Source of the DNA: JAJZGK01 sp035538795
Lineage (GTDB): Bacteria; Pseudomonadota; Alphaproteobacteria; Rhodospirillales; Magnetospirillaceae
Direction: 5' to 3'
DNA length: 64,000 nucleotides
NCBI GenBank assembly: GCA_035538795.1
Contig: DATLJS010000011.1
Location: 155,435-219,434 of the forward strand
The position numbers and the translations under genes are program-made. A model generated the notes under the pieces. It worked only from the letters and a program-made list of their open reading frames with translations. It was not told the origin of the DNA and did not search any database. Shown piece by piece: positions 34,420 through 44,083 of the stretch; positions within the stretch are counted from its first letter, which is position 1; each line of letters begins with the position of its first letter.

Positions 34420-34447
34420 TCCCCGAACGCACGAAAGCAAGACCAAG

Positions 34448-37400
34448 ATGACCAACATCCTCGACCATCTCTCTCAGCGCGTCCTTCTGTGCGACGGCGG
34501 TTTCGGCTCGCAGATTCAGGGTATGAACCTGACCTTGGACGATTTCCAGGGGCACGAGAACTGTACAGACATCCTGGTGCTGTCGCGCCCCGATCTGGTG
34601 CGGGAAATCCACAGCCGCTATTACGCCGCCGGCGCGGACATGGTCGAAACCAATACCTTCGGCGCTTCCGACCTGACACTGGGCGAGTTCGGCATCGGCC
34701 ATCAGGCCTTCGAAATCAACAAGCGCGCCGTGGAACTGGCCCGCGAAGCCGCCGAACCCTTCAAAGCCGACGGCCGCAAGCGTTTCGTGCTGGGCTCGGT
34801 CGGGCCGGGCACCAAACTGCCCAGCCTGGGCCATGTGGATTACGACCGGCTGGAAGCCTCGTTCCTGGTGCAAGCCCGCGGTCTGGTCGCCGGCGGCGCC
34901 GACGCGGTGCTGATCGAGACGTGCCAGGATCCCTTGCAGATCAAGGCGGCGGTCAATGCCGTGAAAATCGCCCGCGCCGAGGCCGGCAAGGATACGCCTA
35001 TTTTCGTGCAGGTGACGGTGGAGACCACCGGCACCCTGCTGGTGGGGGCCGACATTGCCGCCGCCGCCACGGTGATCCAGTCCCTGGACGTGCCGCTGAT
35101 GGGCCTAAACTGCGCCACCGGCCCTCAGGAAATGAGCGAGCATGTGCGTTGGCTGTCGGCCAACTGGCCGGGGTTGGTCTCGGTGCAGCCCAATGCCGGT
35201 CTGCCGGAACTGCTGGACGGCAAGACCCATTATCCTCTGGCTCCCGCCGATCTGGCTCTGTGGCAGGAGCGCTTCCTGGACGACGACAAGGTCAATCTGA
35301 TGGGCGGCTGCTGCGGCACCACCCCCGACCATATCCGCGCCATCGACGGGATGCTGCGCCGCCGCGGCGGTTCCGCCGGTCGTCCCGCCGCCGCCAAGCG
35401 CGATGTGCATTGGGTGCCGTCGGTGGCGTCGCTCTATGGGCAGGTGCCGCTGCGTCAGGAAAACGCCTTCCTGTCCATCGGCGAGCGCTGCAACGCCAAC
35501 GGCTCGAAGAAATTCCGCGAATGCCAGGAGCGTCAGGATTGGGACGGCGCCGTCGCCATGGGCCGCGAGCAGGTGAAGGAGGGCAGTCATACCCTCGACG
35601 TCTGCACCGCCTTCGTCGGCCGTGACGAGATCCGGGACATGACCGAAGTGGTGTCGCGTCTGCGCGGTTCGGTCAACGCGCCGCTGGTGATCGACTCCAC
35701 CGAACTGCCGGTGATCGAAGCCGCCCTGAAGCTGTACGGCGGCAAGGGCATCATCAATTCGATCAACTTCGAGAACGGCGAGGAACCGGCGGCGGCGCGT
35801 CTGGCCCTGGCCAAGAAGTTCGGCGCGGCGGTGATCGCCCTGACCATCGACGAAGAGGGCATGGCCAAGGATGTCGAAAGCAAGGTGGCCATGGCCCACC
35901 GCCTTTACGACTTCGCGGTGAACAAGCACGGCCTGCCGGCCTCGGATCTGCTGTTCGATCCGTTGACCTTCACCATCTGCACCGGCAACGAGGATGACCG
36001 TCTGCTGGCCAAGCATACCCTGGACGCCATCAAGCGCATCTCGGAAGAACTGCCCGAATGTCAGATCATCCTGGGGCTGTCCAACGTTTCGTTCGGCCTG
36101 AAGGCGGCGGCGCGGACGGTTCTGAACTCGGTGTTCCTGGATCATGCCCTGAAGCACGGCATGACCGGGGCCATCGTCCATGTCAGCAAGATTCTGCCGC
36201 TGCATTCCATCCCCGAGGCCGAAGTGAAGGCCGCCGAGGACATGATCTATGACCGCCGGGCGGAAGGCTACGATCCGCTTCAGGCCTTCATCGCCCTGTT
36301 CGAGGGTAAGTCGGGTGAGGCCAAGGTGGCTAAGGTGCGGGCCGAGACGGTGGAAGAGCGTTTGAAGCAGCGCATCATCGACGGCGACCGCACCGGCCTG
36401 GACGACGATCTGGCCGACGCCCTGAAGACCTGGAAGCCGCTGGACATCATCAACAATCTGCTGCTGGACGGCATGAAGGTGGTGGGCGAACTGTTCGGGT
36501 CGGGCAAGATGCAGCTTCCCTTCGTGCTGCAATCGGCGGAAACCATGAAAGCCGCCGTGGCTTATCTGGAGCCCTATCTGGAAAAGGCCGACGGCCAGCA
36601 GAAAGGCACCATCGTATTGGCCACGGTGAAGGGCGACGTCCACGATATCGGCAAGAATCTGGTGGACATCATCCTGACCAACAACGGCTACAAGGTGGTT
36701 AATCTGGGCATCAAGCAGCCCATCAATTCCATCATCGCCGCCGTCAAGGAGCATAGGCCCGACGCCGTCGGCATGTCGGGGCTGCTGGTGAAATCCACCG
36801 TGGTGATGCGCGAGAACCTGGAAGAGATGACCCGCGAAGGACTGGATATTCCCGTGCTGCTGGGTGGCGCCGCCTTGACCCGCGGTTATGTGGAATCCGA
36901 CTGTGTGGCGTCTTACGGGCCGGGCCGGGTGGCTTATGCCCGCGACGCCTTCGACGGGCTGGATCTGATGGCCAAGGTGGCCGAGGGCAAGTTCGACGAT
37001 CATCTGGACGAAGCCAGGGCCAAGCGGCTGTCGCGGCCATCCAACGAGCGCCGTACCCTGGGGCAGGCTGCCCAGCCGGCGACCCGTCCGGTGGACTTCG
37101 AGGAAATCCGTCTGCGCCGCGCCGAACTGGCCCAGGGCTATGACGTGCCGACACCGCCGTTCTGGGGACCGAAGGTCATCGACCATGTGCCGTTGCAGAC
37201 GCTGGTGACCTATCTGAACGAAACCATGCTGTATCAGTTCCAGTGGGGCTTCAAAAAAGCGGGCCGGACTATCGACGAATGGAAAGCCTGGGCACACAAG
37301 GAACTGAAGCCCATGGCCGTGGATCTGCTGAAGCGCTGTGAAAAGGAAGGCATTCTGCAGCCGAAGGCGGTGTACGGTTATTGGCCCAGCGCCTCCGAGG

Positions 37401-37939
37401 GCGACAGCGTGATCCTGTTCGATCCGGCGGACCAGACCAGGGAAATCGCCCGCTTCCCGTTCCCGCGTCAGGCGGCGGAGGGTGGTCTGTGCATTGCCGA
37501 TTTCGTGCGGGACGTTTCCACGGGGCAACGCGACGTCATGGGGTTGCAGGTGGTGACCATGGGCAGCAACGCCAGTGAAGTCGCCCGCCAGTGGTTCGCC
37601 GAGAATCGCTACAAGGACTATCTCTATCTGCACGGCCTGGGCGTCGAGATGACCGAGGCTTTGGCCGAATACGTTCATGCCCGCATCCGCAAGGAGCTGG
37701 GCTACGGCGCCGAGGACGGCCGCGATATCGAGGGCGTGTTGAAACAGCATTACCGAGGTTCGCGCTACAGCTTCGGCTATCCCGCCTGTCCGCATATCGA
37801 GGACCAGGACAAGCTGCTGTCGCTGTTGGGGGCCGATCGCGTCGGCATCACCCTGTCCGAGGAATTCCAGTTGGAACCGGAGCAAAGCACTTCGGCCATC
37901 GTGCTGCTGCATCCTCAGGCTAAATATTTCTCGGTGTAA
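34448..37939 (+). CDS. metH: Cobalamin-dependent methionine synthase MetH
   Basis: Transfers the methyl group of methyltetrahydrofolate to homocysteine through cobalamin. A single 1163-residue protein holds all modules. The homocysteine domain (to about 320) ends with the zinc motif GGCCGTTPDH. The folate-binding TIM barrel runs from about 350 to 620. The B12 cap and Rossmann domains follow, with the axial His732 in KGDVHDIGKN. The C-terminal reactivation domain has RYSFGYPACPHIE, which binds SAM. In several alphaproteobacteria MetH is split; here it is complete. It is co-directional with metF and a YciI gene. Confidence 0.97.
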   Translation: MTNILDHLSQRVLLCDGGFGSQIQGMNLTLDDFQGHENCTDILVLSRPDLVREIHSRYYAAGADMVETNTFGASDLTLGEFGIGHQAFEINKRAVELAREAAEPFKADGRKRFVLGSVGPGTKLPSLGHVDYDRLEASFLVQARGLVAGGADAVLIETCQDPLQIKAAVNAVKIARAEAGKDTPIFVQVTVETTGTLLVGADIAAAATVIQSLDVPLMGLNCATGPQEMSEHVRWLSANWPGLVSVQPNAGLPELLDGKTHYPLAPADLALWQERFLDDDKVNLMGGCCGTTPDHIRAIDGMLRRRGGSAGRPAAAKRDVHWVPSVASLYGQVPLRQENAFLSIGERCNANGSKKFRECQERQDWDGAVAMGREQVKEGSHTLDVCTAFVGRDEIRDMTEVVSRLRGSVNAPLVIDSTELPVIEAALKLYGGKGIINSINFENGEEPAAARLALAKKFGAAVIALTIDEEGMAKDVESKVAMAHRLYDFAVNKHGLPASDLLFDPLTFTICTGNEDDRLLAKHTLDAIKRISEELPECQIILGLSNVSFGLKAAARTVLNSVFLDHALKHGMTGAIVHVSKILPLHSIPEAEVKAAEDMIYDRRAEGYDPLQAFIALFEGKSGEAKVAKVRAETVEERLKQRIIDGDRTGLDDDLADALKTWKPLDIINNLLLDGMKVVGELFGSGKMQLPFVLQSAETMKAAVAYLEPYLEKADGQQKGTIVLATVKGDVHDIGKNLVDIILTNNGYKVVNLGIKQPINSIIAAVKEHRPDAVGMSGLLVKSTVVMRENLEEMTREGLDIPVLLGGAALTRGYVESDCVASYGPGRVAYARDAFDGLDLMAKVAEGKFDDHLDEARAKRLSRPSNERRTLGQAAQPATRPVDFEEIRLRRAELAQGYDVPTPPFWGPKVIDHVPLQTLVTYLNETMLYQFQWGFKKAGRTIDEWKAWAHKELKPMAVDLLKRCEKEGILQPKAVYGYWPSASEGDSVILFDPADQTREIARFPFPRQAAEGGLCIADFVRDVSTGQRDVMGLQVVTMGSNASEVARQWFAENRYKDYLYLHGLGVEMTEALAEYVHARIRKELGYGAEDGRDIEGVLKQHYRGSRYSFGYPACPHIEDQDKLLSLLGADRVGITLSEEFQLEPEQSTSAIVLLHPQAKYFSV

Positions 37940-37950
37940 GGAGAGACGGA

Positions 37951-38238
37951 ATGTTCATGGTCATCCTTCGCTACAAGGTGCCGCTGGATCGGATCGACGC
38001 GGCGCTGGCCGCCCATAAGGCTTGGCTCGACGTTCATTTCTCCGCTGGGCGTTTCATCCTGGCGGGCCGGCAGGAACCCCGCACCGGCGGGGTCATCCTG
38101 GCGCAGGGCTGCACGCGCGATGAGCTGACGGCGATCCTGGCCGAAGACCCCTTCAGCAGGCAGGCCCTTGCCGATTACGAAATCATCCATGTGCCCAACT
38201 GCAAGGTTGATTCCAGGTTGAGCTTTTTGAAAGCCTGA
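37951..38238 (+). CDS. YciI family protein
   Basis: A 95-residue protein of the YCII fold, a small ferredoxin-like alpha/beta unit with an invariant His and Asp. The His is in AAHKAWLDVHF and the later segment is DPFSRQALADYEIIHV. Function is not known; relatives have been proposed as dehydrogenase-like or dehalogenase-like. GGAGAG lies 5-6 bases before the ATG, and the gene starts 11 bases after metH, so it is probably the tail of the methionine operon. Confidence 0.87.
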   Translation: MFMVILRYKVPLDRIDAALAAHKAWLDVHFSAGRFILAGRQEPRTGGVILAQGCTRDELTAILAEDPFSRQALADYEIIHVPNCKVDSRLSFLKA

Positions 38239-38322
38239 CCGCAATTCGCCGCTCCGATGCTGGCTCTGGCGGATTGTCTCGTCCTGCCGTACCTTAAGGG
38301 CGCAAGTATTGGGGACGGGCTG

Positions 38323-40170
38323 GTGAAACTGCGCGAAAAAACATTCAATCGGGACGACATTGTCTTTCATGAAGGCGATGTGGCCGATTGCGTCTATATG
38401 GTGGTGTCGGGCCGAGTTCAGCTGACCAAGTCCGGCGTCAACGGACAGGTTCCCCTGGCACTGCTGGGGCCGCAGGAATTGTTCGGCGAGATGGGGCCGT
38501 TCGACGACAGCCCGCGCAACGCCAGCGCCCGCGCCGTGGAAAAGACCCGCGTCAAGATCGTCCCCAAGGAACAGTTCCGCACCTGGATCGCCGACGAACC
38601 CGAGGCCGCCTTGCGCATCATCGGCACTCTGGTCGAACGCCTGCGCGCCGCCGACGAGATGATCGCCCGCCTGGGCGGTTCGATTCTTACCGGCGCCGCC
38701 GCCTCGGCGGCGGTCAAAGCCGCCGAGACCGCCGCCGCCGCCGCCCGCGCCGCCGAGGCGATTCCGCCATCCGAAGCCAAGCGTATGGGCCTGATGGAGG
38801 CGGTGGTGTCGCTGATCCGGCGGCGCAAGGACAACGCCCTGATGGACGGCGACGGTCCGGTTCCCGCCTTCCAGATCGGCGTCTGCGCCGTCAACAACGA
38901 TTACGAGGGGGCTTGGACCCGCGCTTTGGCGACCCTGCTGGAGGGGCGTCCGGGGGTCGAGGTGCGGCTGGTCGCCCACAGCCTGCAGATCGACCCCGGC
39001 GCCGACCAGACCCAGGCCGCCGCCGCCGTCATGCGGGCCCGTCAGGTGCTGGCTTATGAGGATAGGCTGGATCTGCTGGTCTGGGGGGATGTTCACGAAG
39101 AAGGCTTCAGCCTGTGGTTCACGTCCACCGGCATGGCCGACGACGAGCGTCCGGGATCCTTCAGCCCCTTCATTGCCCTGGAACTGGCGGGCAGCCTGGA
39201 ACCGCCGGTGGGTGAGCTGTTCCATGCCGCCGTGCTGGCCGCTGTCGAGCCCCTCAACGAAGGGCAAAGGGTGCTGCAGCGCCTGTATCTGCCGTCGGCC
39301 CTGCAGATGCTGCCGGGGTTCCCCGACGGCCTGCCGGTGGCCTGGAGCCTGGAGCAGCAGCGTACGGCTTTGATGGCCTATGGCCACGGTCTGGCGACCA
39401 TGGCCGCCTGGGAGGCCGACGCCGACGTTTTCGATCGGGCCGCCGAATGCTACCGCGCCGCCATCATGCGGCTGTCGCCGGAAATTTCCCACGGCGTCGT
39501 CGAGGCGGTGATGCGCCGCCATCTGGGCGGCGCCGCCTTGGCCGCCGGCGACCGCCGCAAGGACGCCGCCTATCTGGAATACGCCATCGGCGAATTCCGC
39601 GGCGCCGTCGATTGTCTGTTCAAGGGCGCCTATCCCTATGAATGGGGCGGGGCGCAAAACCGTCTGGGACTGGCGCTTTATAAGCTTGATCTGCTGACCG
39701 GACAGCCCGAACTGCTGAAGGAATCCCTTTCGGCGCTGCAATCGGCTCTGACCGTGTTCAACAAGGCCGAGCAGCCGCAGCGCTGGGCCGACGTCATGGG
39801 CAATCTGGCGCAGGTGCTACAGGTTTACGGCGATCAGATGCGCAATCCCGACGTTCTGGAACGCGCCGTCGAGGCTTGCCGCGCCGTATTGGAGATTCGC
39901 AGCCGCGACCGTGCGCCGCTGCCCCATGCCGCTGCCCAGAATTCCTTGGGAACGGCGCTGTTTCTGTGGGACAAGCACAGCCGCACCGATATTCACCGCG
40001 AGGAAGCGCGTGAGGCGCTGAACGCGGCCTTGGAGATTTACCGCTCCATGGGGGCGGCGCGGCTGGCCGCTGTGACCGAGAAAAATCTCGGCCATCTGGA
40101 CAAGCTGGTCAAAGGTCTGCCCGAGCGCAAAGTGGCCAATCTCGGCTGGGCTTCCGAGGAAGACGAGTAA
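38323..40170 (+). CDS. Cyclic-nucleotide-binding domain protein with C-terminal TPR-like repeats
   Basis: A 615-residue protein of unusual make-up. Residues about 1-115 form a CRP-type cNMP-binding domain (FNRDDIVFHEGDVADCVYMVVSGRVQL, LFGEMGPFDD). An Ala-rich linker follows (around 120-150), then an unassigned alpha/beta region (FQIGVCAVNNDYEGAW, LDLLVWGDVHEEGF). The last 230 residues hold TPR-like helices with repeated N-x-LG-x-AL patterns (GAQNRLGLALYKL, DVMGNLAQVLQVYG, AAQNSLGTALFLW). No DNA-binding or enzyme domain is recognised. The GTG at 38323 starts just before the domain; an ATG at 38257 adds 22 residues but has no binding site. It is about 85 bases behind the YciI gene. Confidence 0.75.
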   Translation: MKLREKTFNRDDIVFHEGDVADCVYMVVSGRVQLTKSGVNGQVPLALLGPQELFGEMGPFDDSPRNASARAVEKTRVKIVPKEQFRTWIADEPEAALRIIGTLVERLRAADEMIARLGGSILTGAAASAAVKAAETAAAAARAAEAIPPSEAKRMGLMEAVVSLIRRRKDNALMDGDGPVPAFQIGVCAVNNDYEGAWTRALATLLEGRPGVEVRLVAHSLQIDPGADQTQAAAAVMRARQVLAYEDRLDLLVWGDVHEEGFSLWFTSTGMADDERPGSFSPFIALELAGSLEPPVGELFHAAVLAAVEPLNEGQRVLQRLYLPSALQMLPGFPDGLPVAWSLEQQRTALMAYGHGLATMAAWEADADVFDRAAECYRAAIMRLSPEISHGVVEAVMRRHLGGAALAAGDRRKDAAYLEYAIGEFRGAVDCLFKGAYPYEWGGAQNRLGLALYKLDLLTGQPELLKESLSALQSALTVFNKAEQPQRWADVMGNLAQVLQVYGDQMRNPDVLERAVEACRAVLEIRSRDRAPLPHAAAQNSLGTALFLWDKHSRTDIHREEAREALNAALEIYRSMGAARLAAVTEKNLGHLDKLVKGLPERKVANLGWASEEDE

Positions 40171-40176
40171 GCCGCC

Positions 40177-41988
40177 TTATCCGGCCGCCAAAGGCCGGGT
40201 GGCCCGCTCCAGCCAGTCGGCGCTGTCGCCGTCCACCAGCGGACCGATGCGTTCGGCCACCAATTTGTGATAGCTGTTCAGCCAGGCGGTTTCCGCCTCG
40301 GTCAACAGTTCGGTGACGATCAGGCGGCGGTCGATGGGCGCCAGTGTCAAAGTCTCGAAGCTCAGCAGCAGGCGTTCGCCCGTCGGCGGCAGGGTTTGCA
40401 CCGCCAGCAAATTCTCGATGCGGATGCCGTAGGCGCCGGTTTTGTAATAGCCGGGTTCGTTGGACACCACCATGCCGGGCTTCAGGGCCTGAGCGTTGCC
40501 CACCTTGGAAATGCGCTGCGGCCCTTCGTGGACCGAAAGGTAACTGCCGACTCCGTGCCCGGTGCCGTGATCGTAATCCAGTCCTTCGGCCCACAGGGCC
40601 AGCCGGGCCAGCACATCCAGCTGGCTGCCGGTGGTGCCGACCGGGAATTTGGCGGTGGCGATGGCGATATGCCCCTTCAGCACCAGGGTGAAACGGCAGC
40701 GTTCCTCTTCGCCCGGCGTGCCGACGGCGATGGTGCGGGTGACGTCGGTGGTGCCGTCCAGATATTGCCCGCCGGAATCCAGCAGGAACAGCTGCCCGGT
40801 CTCCAGCTTGCGGTCGCTGGCGGCGGTGGCGCGGTAATGGACGATGGCGCCGTTGGGACCGGCTCCGGCGATAGTCGGGAAGCTGGGGCCGCGATAAAGG
40901 GCGTTCTGGCGGCGGAAATCCTCCAGCCGGTTGGCCACGGAACATTCGCTGACATCTTCCAGGGCATGACGGTCCAGCCAGCTCAGGAAACGGACCAGAG
41001 CCACGCCGTCGCGCAGATGGGCCTGACGGGTGCCCGACAGCTCGACATCGTTCTTGCAGGCCTTGGGCAGCAGGCAAGGATCGTTGCCGCGGACTACTTT
41101 GGCCTTGGCCGCTTTCAGCCGGGCTTCGATCCACGCCGGGGCGGAATCTGCGTCCAGGCGGACCGTCCGGTCGCTCAGGCCATCCAGCACGGGACCGATG
41201 TCCAACGGCCGGTGCAGGCGGACTTCTTCCCCCAGTTCCGCTTCCAGCCCCGGGGCCCGCTTGCGGGAATCGAGGAACAGATCCAAAGAGCCGTCGCGAT
41301 GGGCGATGGCGAAGCACAGGGGAAGGGGCGAAAATTCGACGTCTTCACCCCGGATGTTCAACAGCCAGGCGATGGAATCCGGCGCCGACAGAAAAGCGGC
41401 GTCCTGACGGTCTTCGATCAGGCTCTGCGCCACGGCCGAGCGTTTTTCCGCCGAGGACTGCCCGGCGTAATCCTGCGGATGGGGAACCACGGGAGCCAGT
41501 GGCGGCTCGGGCTGATCCAGCCAGACGGCGTCCAGGGGGTTGCTGTCCAGCGCCGTCAGATGGGCTCCGGCCTTGGCGCAGGCGGTTTCAAGCTTTTCCA
41601 CGCCCTTGGGCGTGTGCAGCCAAGGGTCGAAACCCAGCTTGGCTCCGGCGGGCAAAGTCTTGGCCAGCCAGTCGGCGGGCGGTTCGTCGATCAGGTGATG
41701 GCGGCTGAACAGGGCGTGATCGACCTCGGCCTCGGCCTGCAACGTATAGCGTCCGTCGATGAACAGGGCGGCCCGGTCCCTCAGGATCACCGCCATGCCC
41801 GCCGAGCCGGAAAAGCCGCTGATCCAGGCCAGCCGCATGGCGCGGGGAGGAACATATTCCCCCTGATGCTCGTCGCTGCGGGGGACGAGGAAGCCGTCCA
41901 GTCCGCGTAATTCCAGCTCCTGGCGCAGCAGCAGCAGCCGGTTGCGGAAAACAAGGGCATTGGACGAGATTTGGGACGGGGCGGTCAT
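40177..41988 (-). CDS. pepP: Xaa-Pro aminopeptidase (M24B, aminopeptidase P family)
   Basis: A 603-residue metallopeptidase that removes N-terminal residues before proline. It is the long three-domain form: two creatinase-like N-terminal domains (VPRSDEHQGEYVPP, ISGFSGSAG) and the pita-bread catalytic domain. Metal ligands and motifs: LFLLDSGGQYLDGTTDVTRT, DYDHGTGHGVGSYLSVHEGPQ, VVSNEPGYYKTGAYGIRIEN, and the late SFETLTLAPID. The ATG at 41988 starts the recognisable domain. A longer reading upstream has no support. It converges with the cNMP/TPR gene, the two stops being six bases apart. Confidence 0.94.
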   Translation of the reverse strand: MTAPSQISSNALVFRNRLLLLRQELELRGLDGFLVPRSDEHQGEYVPPRAMRLAWISGFSGSAGMAVILRDRAALFIDGRYTLQAEAEVDHALFSRHHLIDEPPADWLAKTLPAGAKLGFDPWLHTPKGVEKLETACAKAGAHLTALDSNPLDAVWLDQPEPPLAPVVPHPQDYAGQSSAEKRSAVAQSLIEDRQDAAFLSAPDSIAWLLNIRGEDVEFSPLPLCFAIAHRDGSLDLFLDSRKRAPGLEAELGEEVRLHRPLDIGPVLDGLSDRTVRLDADSAPAWIEARLKAAKAKVVRGNDPCLLPKACKNDVELSGTRQAHLRDGVALVRFLSWLDRHALEDVSECSVANRLEDFRRQNALYRGPSFPTIAGAGPNGAIVHYRATAASDRKLETGQLFLLDSGGQYLDGTTDVTRTIAVGTPGEEERCRFTLVLKGHIAIATAKFPVGTTGSQLDVLARLALWAEGLDYDHGTGHGVGSYLSVHEGPQRISKVGNAQALKPGMVVSNEPGYYKTGAYGIRIENLLAVQTLPPTGERLLLSFETLTLAPIDRRLIVTELLTEAETAWLNSYHKLVAERIGPLVDGDSADWLERATRPLAAG

Positions 41989-42247
41989 GGTCGCGAGTTC
42001 CACCAGAGATGACTCTTTCAAGCTAGGGCTTGCGCGGCTTTCCGGCAAGGGCTTGAACTTATGTTGCGGCGCAATATGTATTGTGGTGTGAAGGCTTGGT
42101 GAAATGGCCGAAAACCTCAAGCCTTGTGCTGACATGCGTCAGACTCATTGCTGCGATGCGGAAAAAACTCCTCCAGCCTTCAGGCGATAGAGCTATGTTT
42201 TTCCGCTTAAGGGGCAGCATTGTTGACCAAATTAAGGGACGCCGCTC

Positions 42248-42355
42248 ATGTGGCCTTATGACGAAGAAGACGTTCAATGGTTGAACCGCGAGGATGACCA
42301 ATCCGACGCGGAAACCGACGAGTCGCGTCCCGGTGAGGAGTTCATTCCGTGCTGA
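42248..42355 (+). CDS. Possible 35-residue acidic peptide, coupled to the next ORF
   Basis: A short ORF (MWPYDEEDVQWLNRED start, ending FIPC) with about a third acidic residues. AAGGGA lies roughly 9 bases upstream of the ATG. Its end overlaps the GTG of the next ORF by seven bases, and the binding site for that GTG (GAGGAG) lies within this ORF. That layout suggests coupled translation. No family is known to me. It could be a leader peptide. Confidence is limited by its length. Confidence 0.4.
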   Translation: MWPYDEEDVQWLNREDDQSDAETDESRPGEEFIPC

Positions 42356-42693
42356 AGTCTGTCGTGGATTTCCTCCAGCGCTGGGCCGACGATATCGCCC
42401 AGTATGGTTTCCTGGGCGCTCTTTTCGGTGCCGCCGGCCATCCCGTCACCCGTGCCGAAGGCCGTGCTTCCATGGCTTTGCGCGGCGGCGTCTCGGCGGG
42501 AGTGCCTGTGCGCAACGCGCGCCCGTCCCGTTTGGCCATGGCCGCCAACCGTGTCGGTCAGGCCCGTTCCGCCGTCGCCGCGACGGTCGAGGAGGATCGT
42601 CGTCCCTTGCGGACTGCCGATCAGCATTTCGCCAACGATGCCGACTGGGGGCCGGGTTCGGGTCTCAGCCAGCGCCGCGAACCGACGCTGTAA
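42349..42693 (+). CDS. Hypothetical protein, 114 residues
   Basis: Starts at a GTG (reading VLKSVVDFLQRW) with AGGAG 8 bases upstream. The N-terminal 30 residues could form an amphipathic or membrane helix (DIAQYGFLGALFGAAGHPV). The rest is Ala/Arg-rich and probably extended. No domain is recognised. It is divergent from the Xaa-Pro aminopeptidase gene and converges with the SpmAB gene. Antisense frames are also open here, so the call rests on the binding site and the coupled layout. Confidence 0.5.
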   Translation: MLKSVVDFLQRWADDIAQYGFLGALFGAAGHPVTRAEGRASMALRGGVSAGVPVRNARPSRLAMAANRVGQARSAVAATVEEDRRPLRTADQHFANDADWGPGSGLSQRREPTL

Positions 42694-42708
42694 GAATCAG
42701 GCCAGGAA

Positions 42709-44001
42709 TCAGGCGTACAGCCAGCGGCAAATCAGCACCGAAAAGATCACGCCGCTGACATCGGCCAGCAGTCCCGCCAGCAAAGCGTGTCGGATGCGCC
42801 GTACACCGACGGCGCCGAAATAGACCGCCAGCACGTAAAACGTGGTCTCGCTGGAGCCGTAGATGGTTCCACTTAGAATTCCCAAATAACCGTCCGGTCC
42901 GATGGCCGGATCTTTCATCAGCGCCGCCAGATAGCCGAAGCTGGCCGAACCGGACAGGGACCGCAGGGCCGACATGGTCAGCGCCTCGACCGGCAGGCCC
43001 AGCGGCGCGGTCAGGCGTCCGACGGGGGCCAGCAGCATCTCCATGGCTCCGCTTTCGCGGAACATGCCTACCGCCACCAGAATGGCCACCAGATAGGGAA
43101 TGATGCGGAGCGAGATGGCCAGGCCGTCCTTGGCCCCTTCGACGAAAACCTCGTAAACGGGAACCTTGCGGACCATGCCGAAGGCCAAAGCGCCGGCGAA
43201 CATGCCGGGAATGATCCAGGGCGACAGGGCGCGGCCCCACAGCAGGCACAGCGGGATCAGGCCGGCCAAGGCCGACAGCGCCGCCAGATGCGCCCAGCCG
43301 GGCAGGGGGGGAGCCTCGGCGGCGGCCAGGGCGGCGTCATCGGCGGCGGCTTCTCCGTCATGGGGGCGCAGCAAAGCGCTTTCGCCGGCCTTTTCCACGG
43401 GAAACCAGCGGCTGCCGAACTTGGCGAACAAGATGGCCGAGCCGCTGGCCCAGAAGGTGGCGAACAAAGTGGTGACGATCACCGCCGCCGGATCGTGGGA
43501 GCCGACGGCCGTGCGCAGGGCCATGACGTGGGTGGGCAGGATGGTGACGTTGGCGGTGTTGATGGCCAGGAACAGCACCATGGCGTCGCTGGCGGTGCCC
43601 CGGTGCGGGTTCAGGCGATCCAGTTCCTGCATGGCGCGCACGCCGAAAGGCGTGGCGGCGTTGGACAGGCCCAGCATGTTGGCGGCGACGTTCATCACCA
43701 TCGCCCCCATGGCCGGATGGCCGGCGGGGACGTCCGGAAACAGACGATGCAGCAAGGGGCGCAACAAGCGGGCCAGTCCAGCCATCATGCCGCCCGCCTC
43801 GGCCACCCTCATCATGCCCAGGAACAGCGCCATGGTGCCGATCAGCCCCAGCCCCAGGGTCACCGACCCCTCGGCGGCCTTCAGGGCGGCGGCGCCCAAA
43901 GCCTCCATGGGGCCGTTGGCGGCGTCGGCCGGCCACGAGAGCTGGCGCCAGCCGGCGACGGCGAAGGCGGCGGCGACGATCAGGAAGAAGACGCTGTTCA
44001 T
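42709..44001 (-). CDS. Nucleoside recognition / spore-maturation type membrane protein (SpmA-SpmB fusion)
   Basis: A 430-residue membrane protein in which two homologous halves, equivalent to SpmA and SpmB of Bacillus, are joined. The first half has MVMNVAANMLGLSNAATPFGVRAMQELDRLN (near residues 100-130) and AINTANVTILPTHVMALR. The second half has RIIPYLVAILVAVGMFRESGAMEMLLAP and GTIYGSSETTFYVLAVYFGAV. The family is broadly present in non-sporulating bacteria, and its transport role is unresolved. A linker rich in Ala and Asp lies between the halves. Confidence 0.88.
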   Translation of the reverse strand: MNSVFFLIVAAAFAVAGWRQLSWPADAANGPMEALGAAALKAAEGSVTLGLGLIGTMALFLGMMRVAEAGGMMAGLARLLRPLLHRLFPDVPAGHPAMGAMVMNVAANMLGLSNAATPFGVRAMQELDRLNPHRGTASDAMVLFLAINTANVTILPTHVMALRTAVGSHDPAAVIVTTLFATFWASGSAILFAKFGSRWFPVEKAGESALLRPHDGEAAADDAALAAAEAPPLPGWAHLAALSALAGLIPLCLLWGRALSPWIIPGMFAGALAFGMVRKVPVYEVFVEGAKDGLAISLRIIPYLVAILVAVGMFRESGAMEMLLAPVGRLTAPLGLPVEALTMSALRSLSGSASFGYLAALMKDPAIGPDGYLGILSGTIYGSSETTFYVLAVYFGAVGVRRIRHALLAGLLADVSGVIFSVLICRWLYA

Positions 44002-44083
44002 GCTGCGATGGAGACACAGCCGCGCTTATTGCGCAACGCTCATTGCTGGATTTGCCGCCCGGCATGTGTTAGCCCTGCGCCCC

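Noticed and set aside
34420..34447. SAM or SAH riboswitch before metH
   Set aside because: The gap is only 28 bases and the gene is within the metF transcript.
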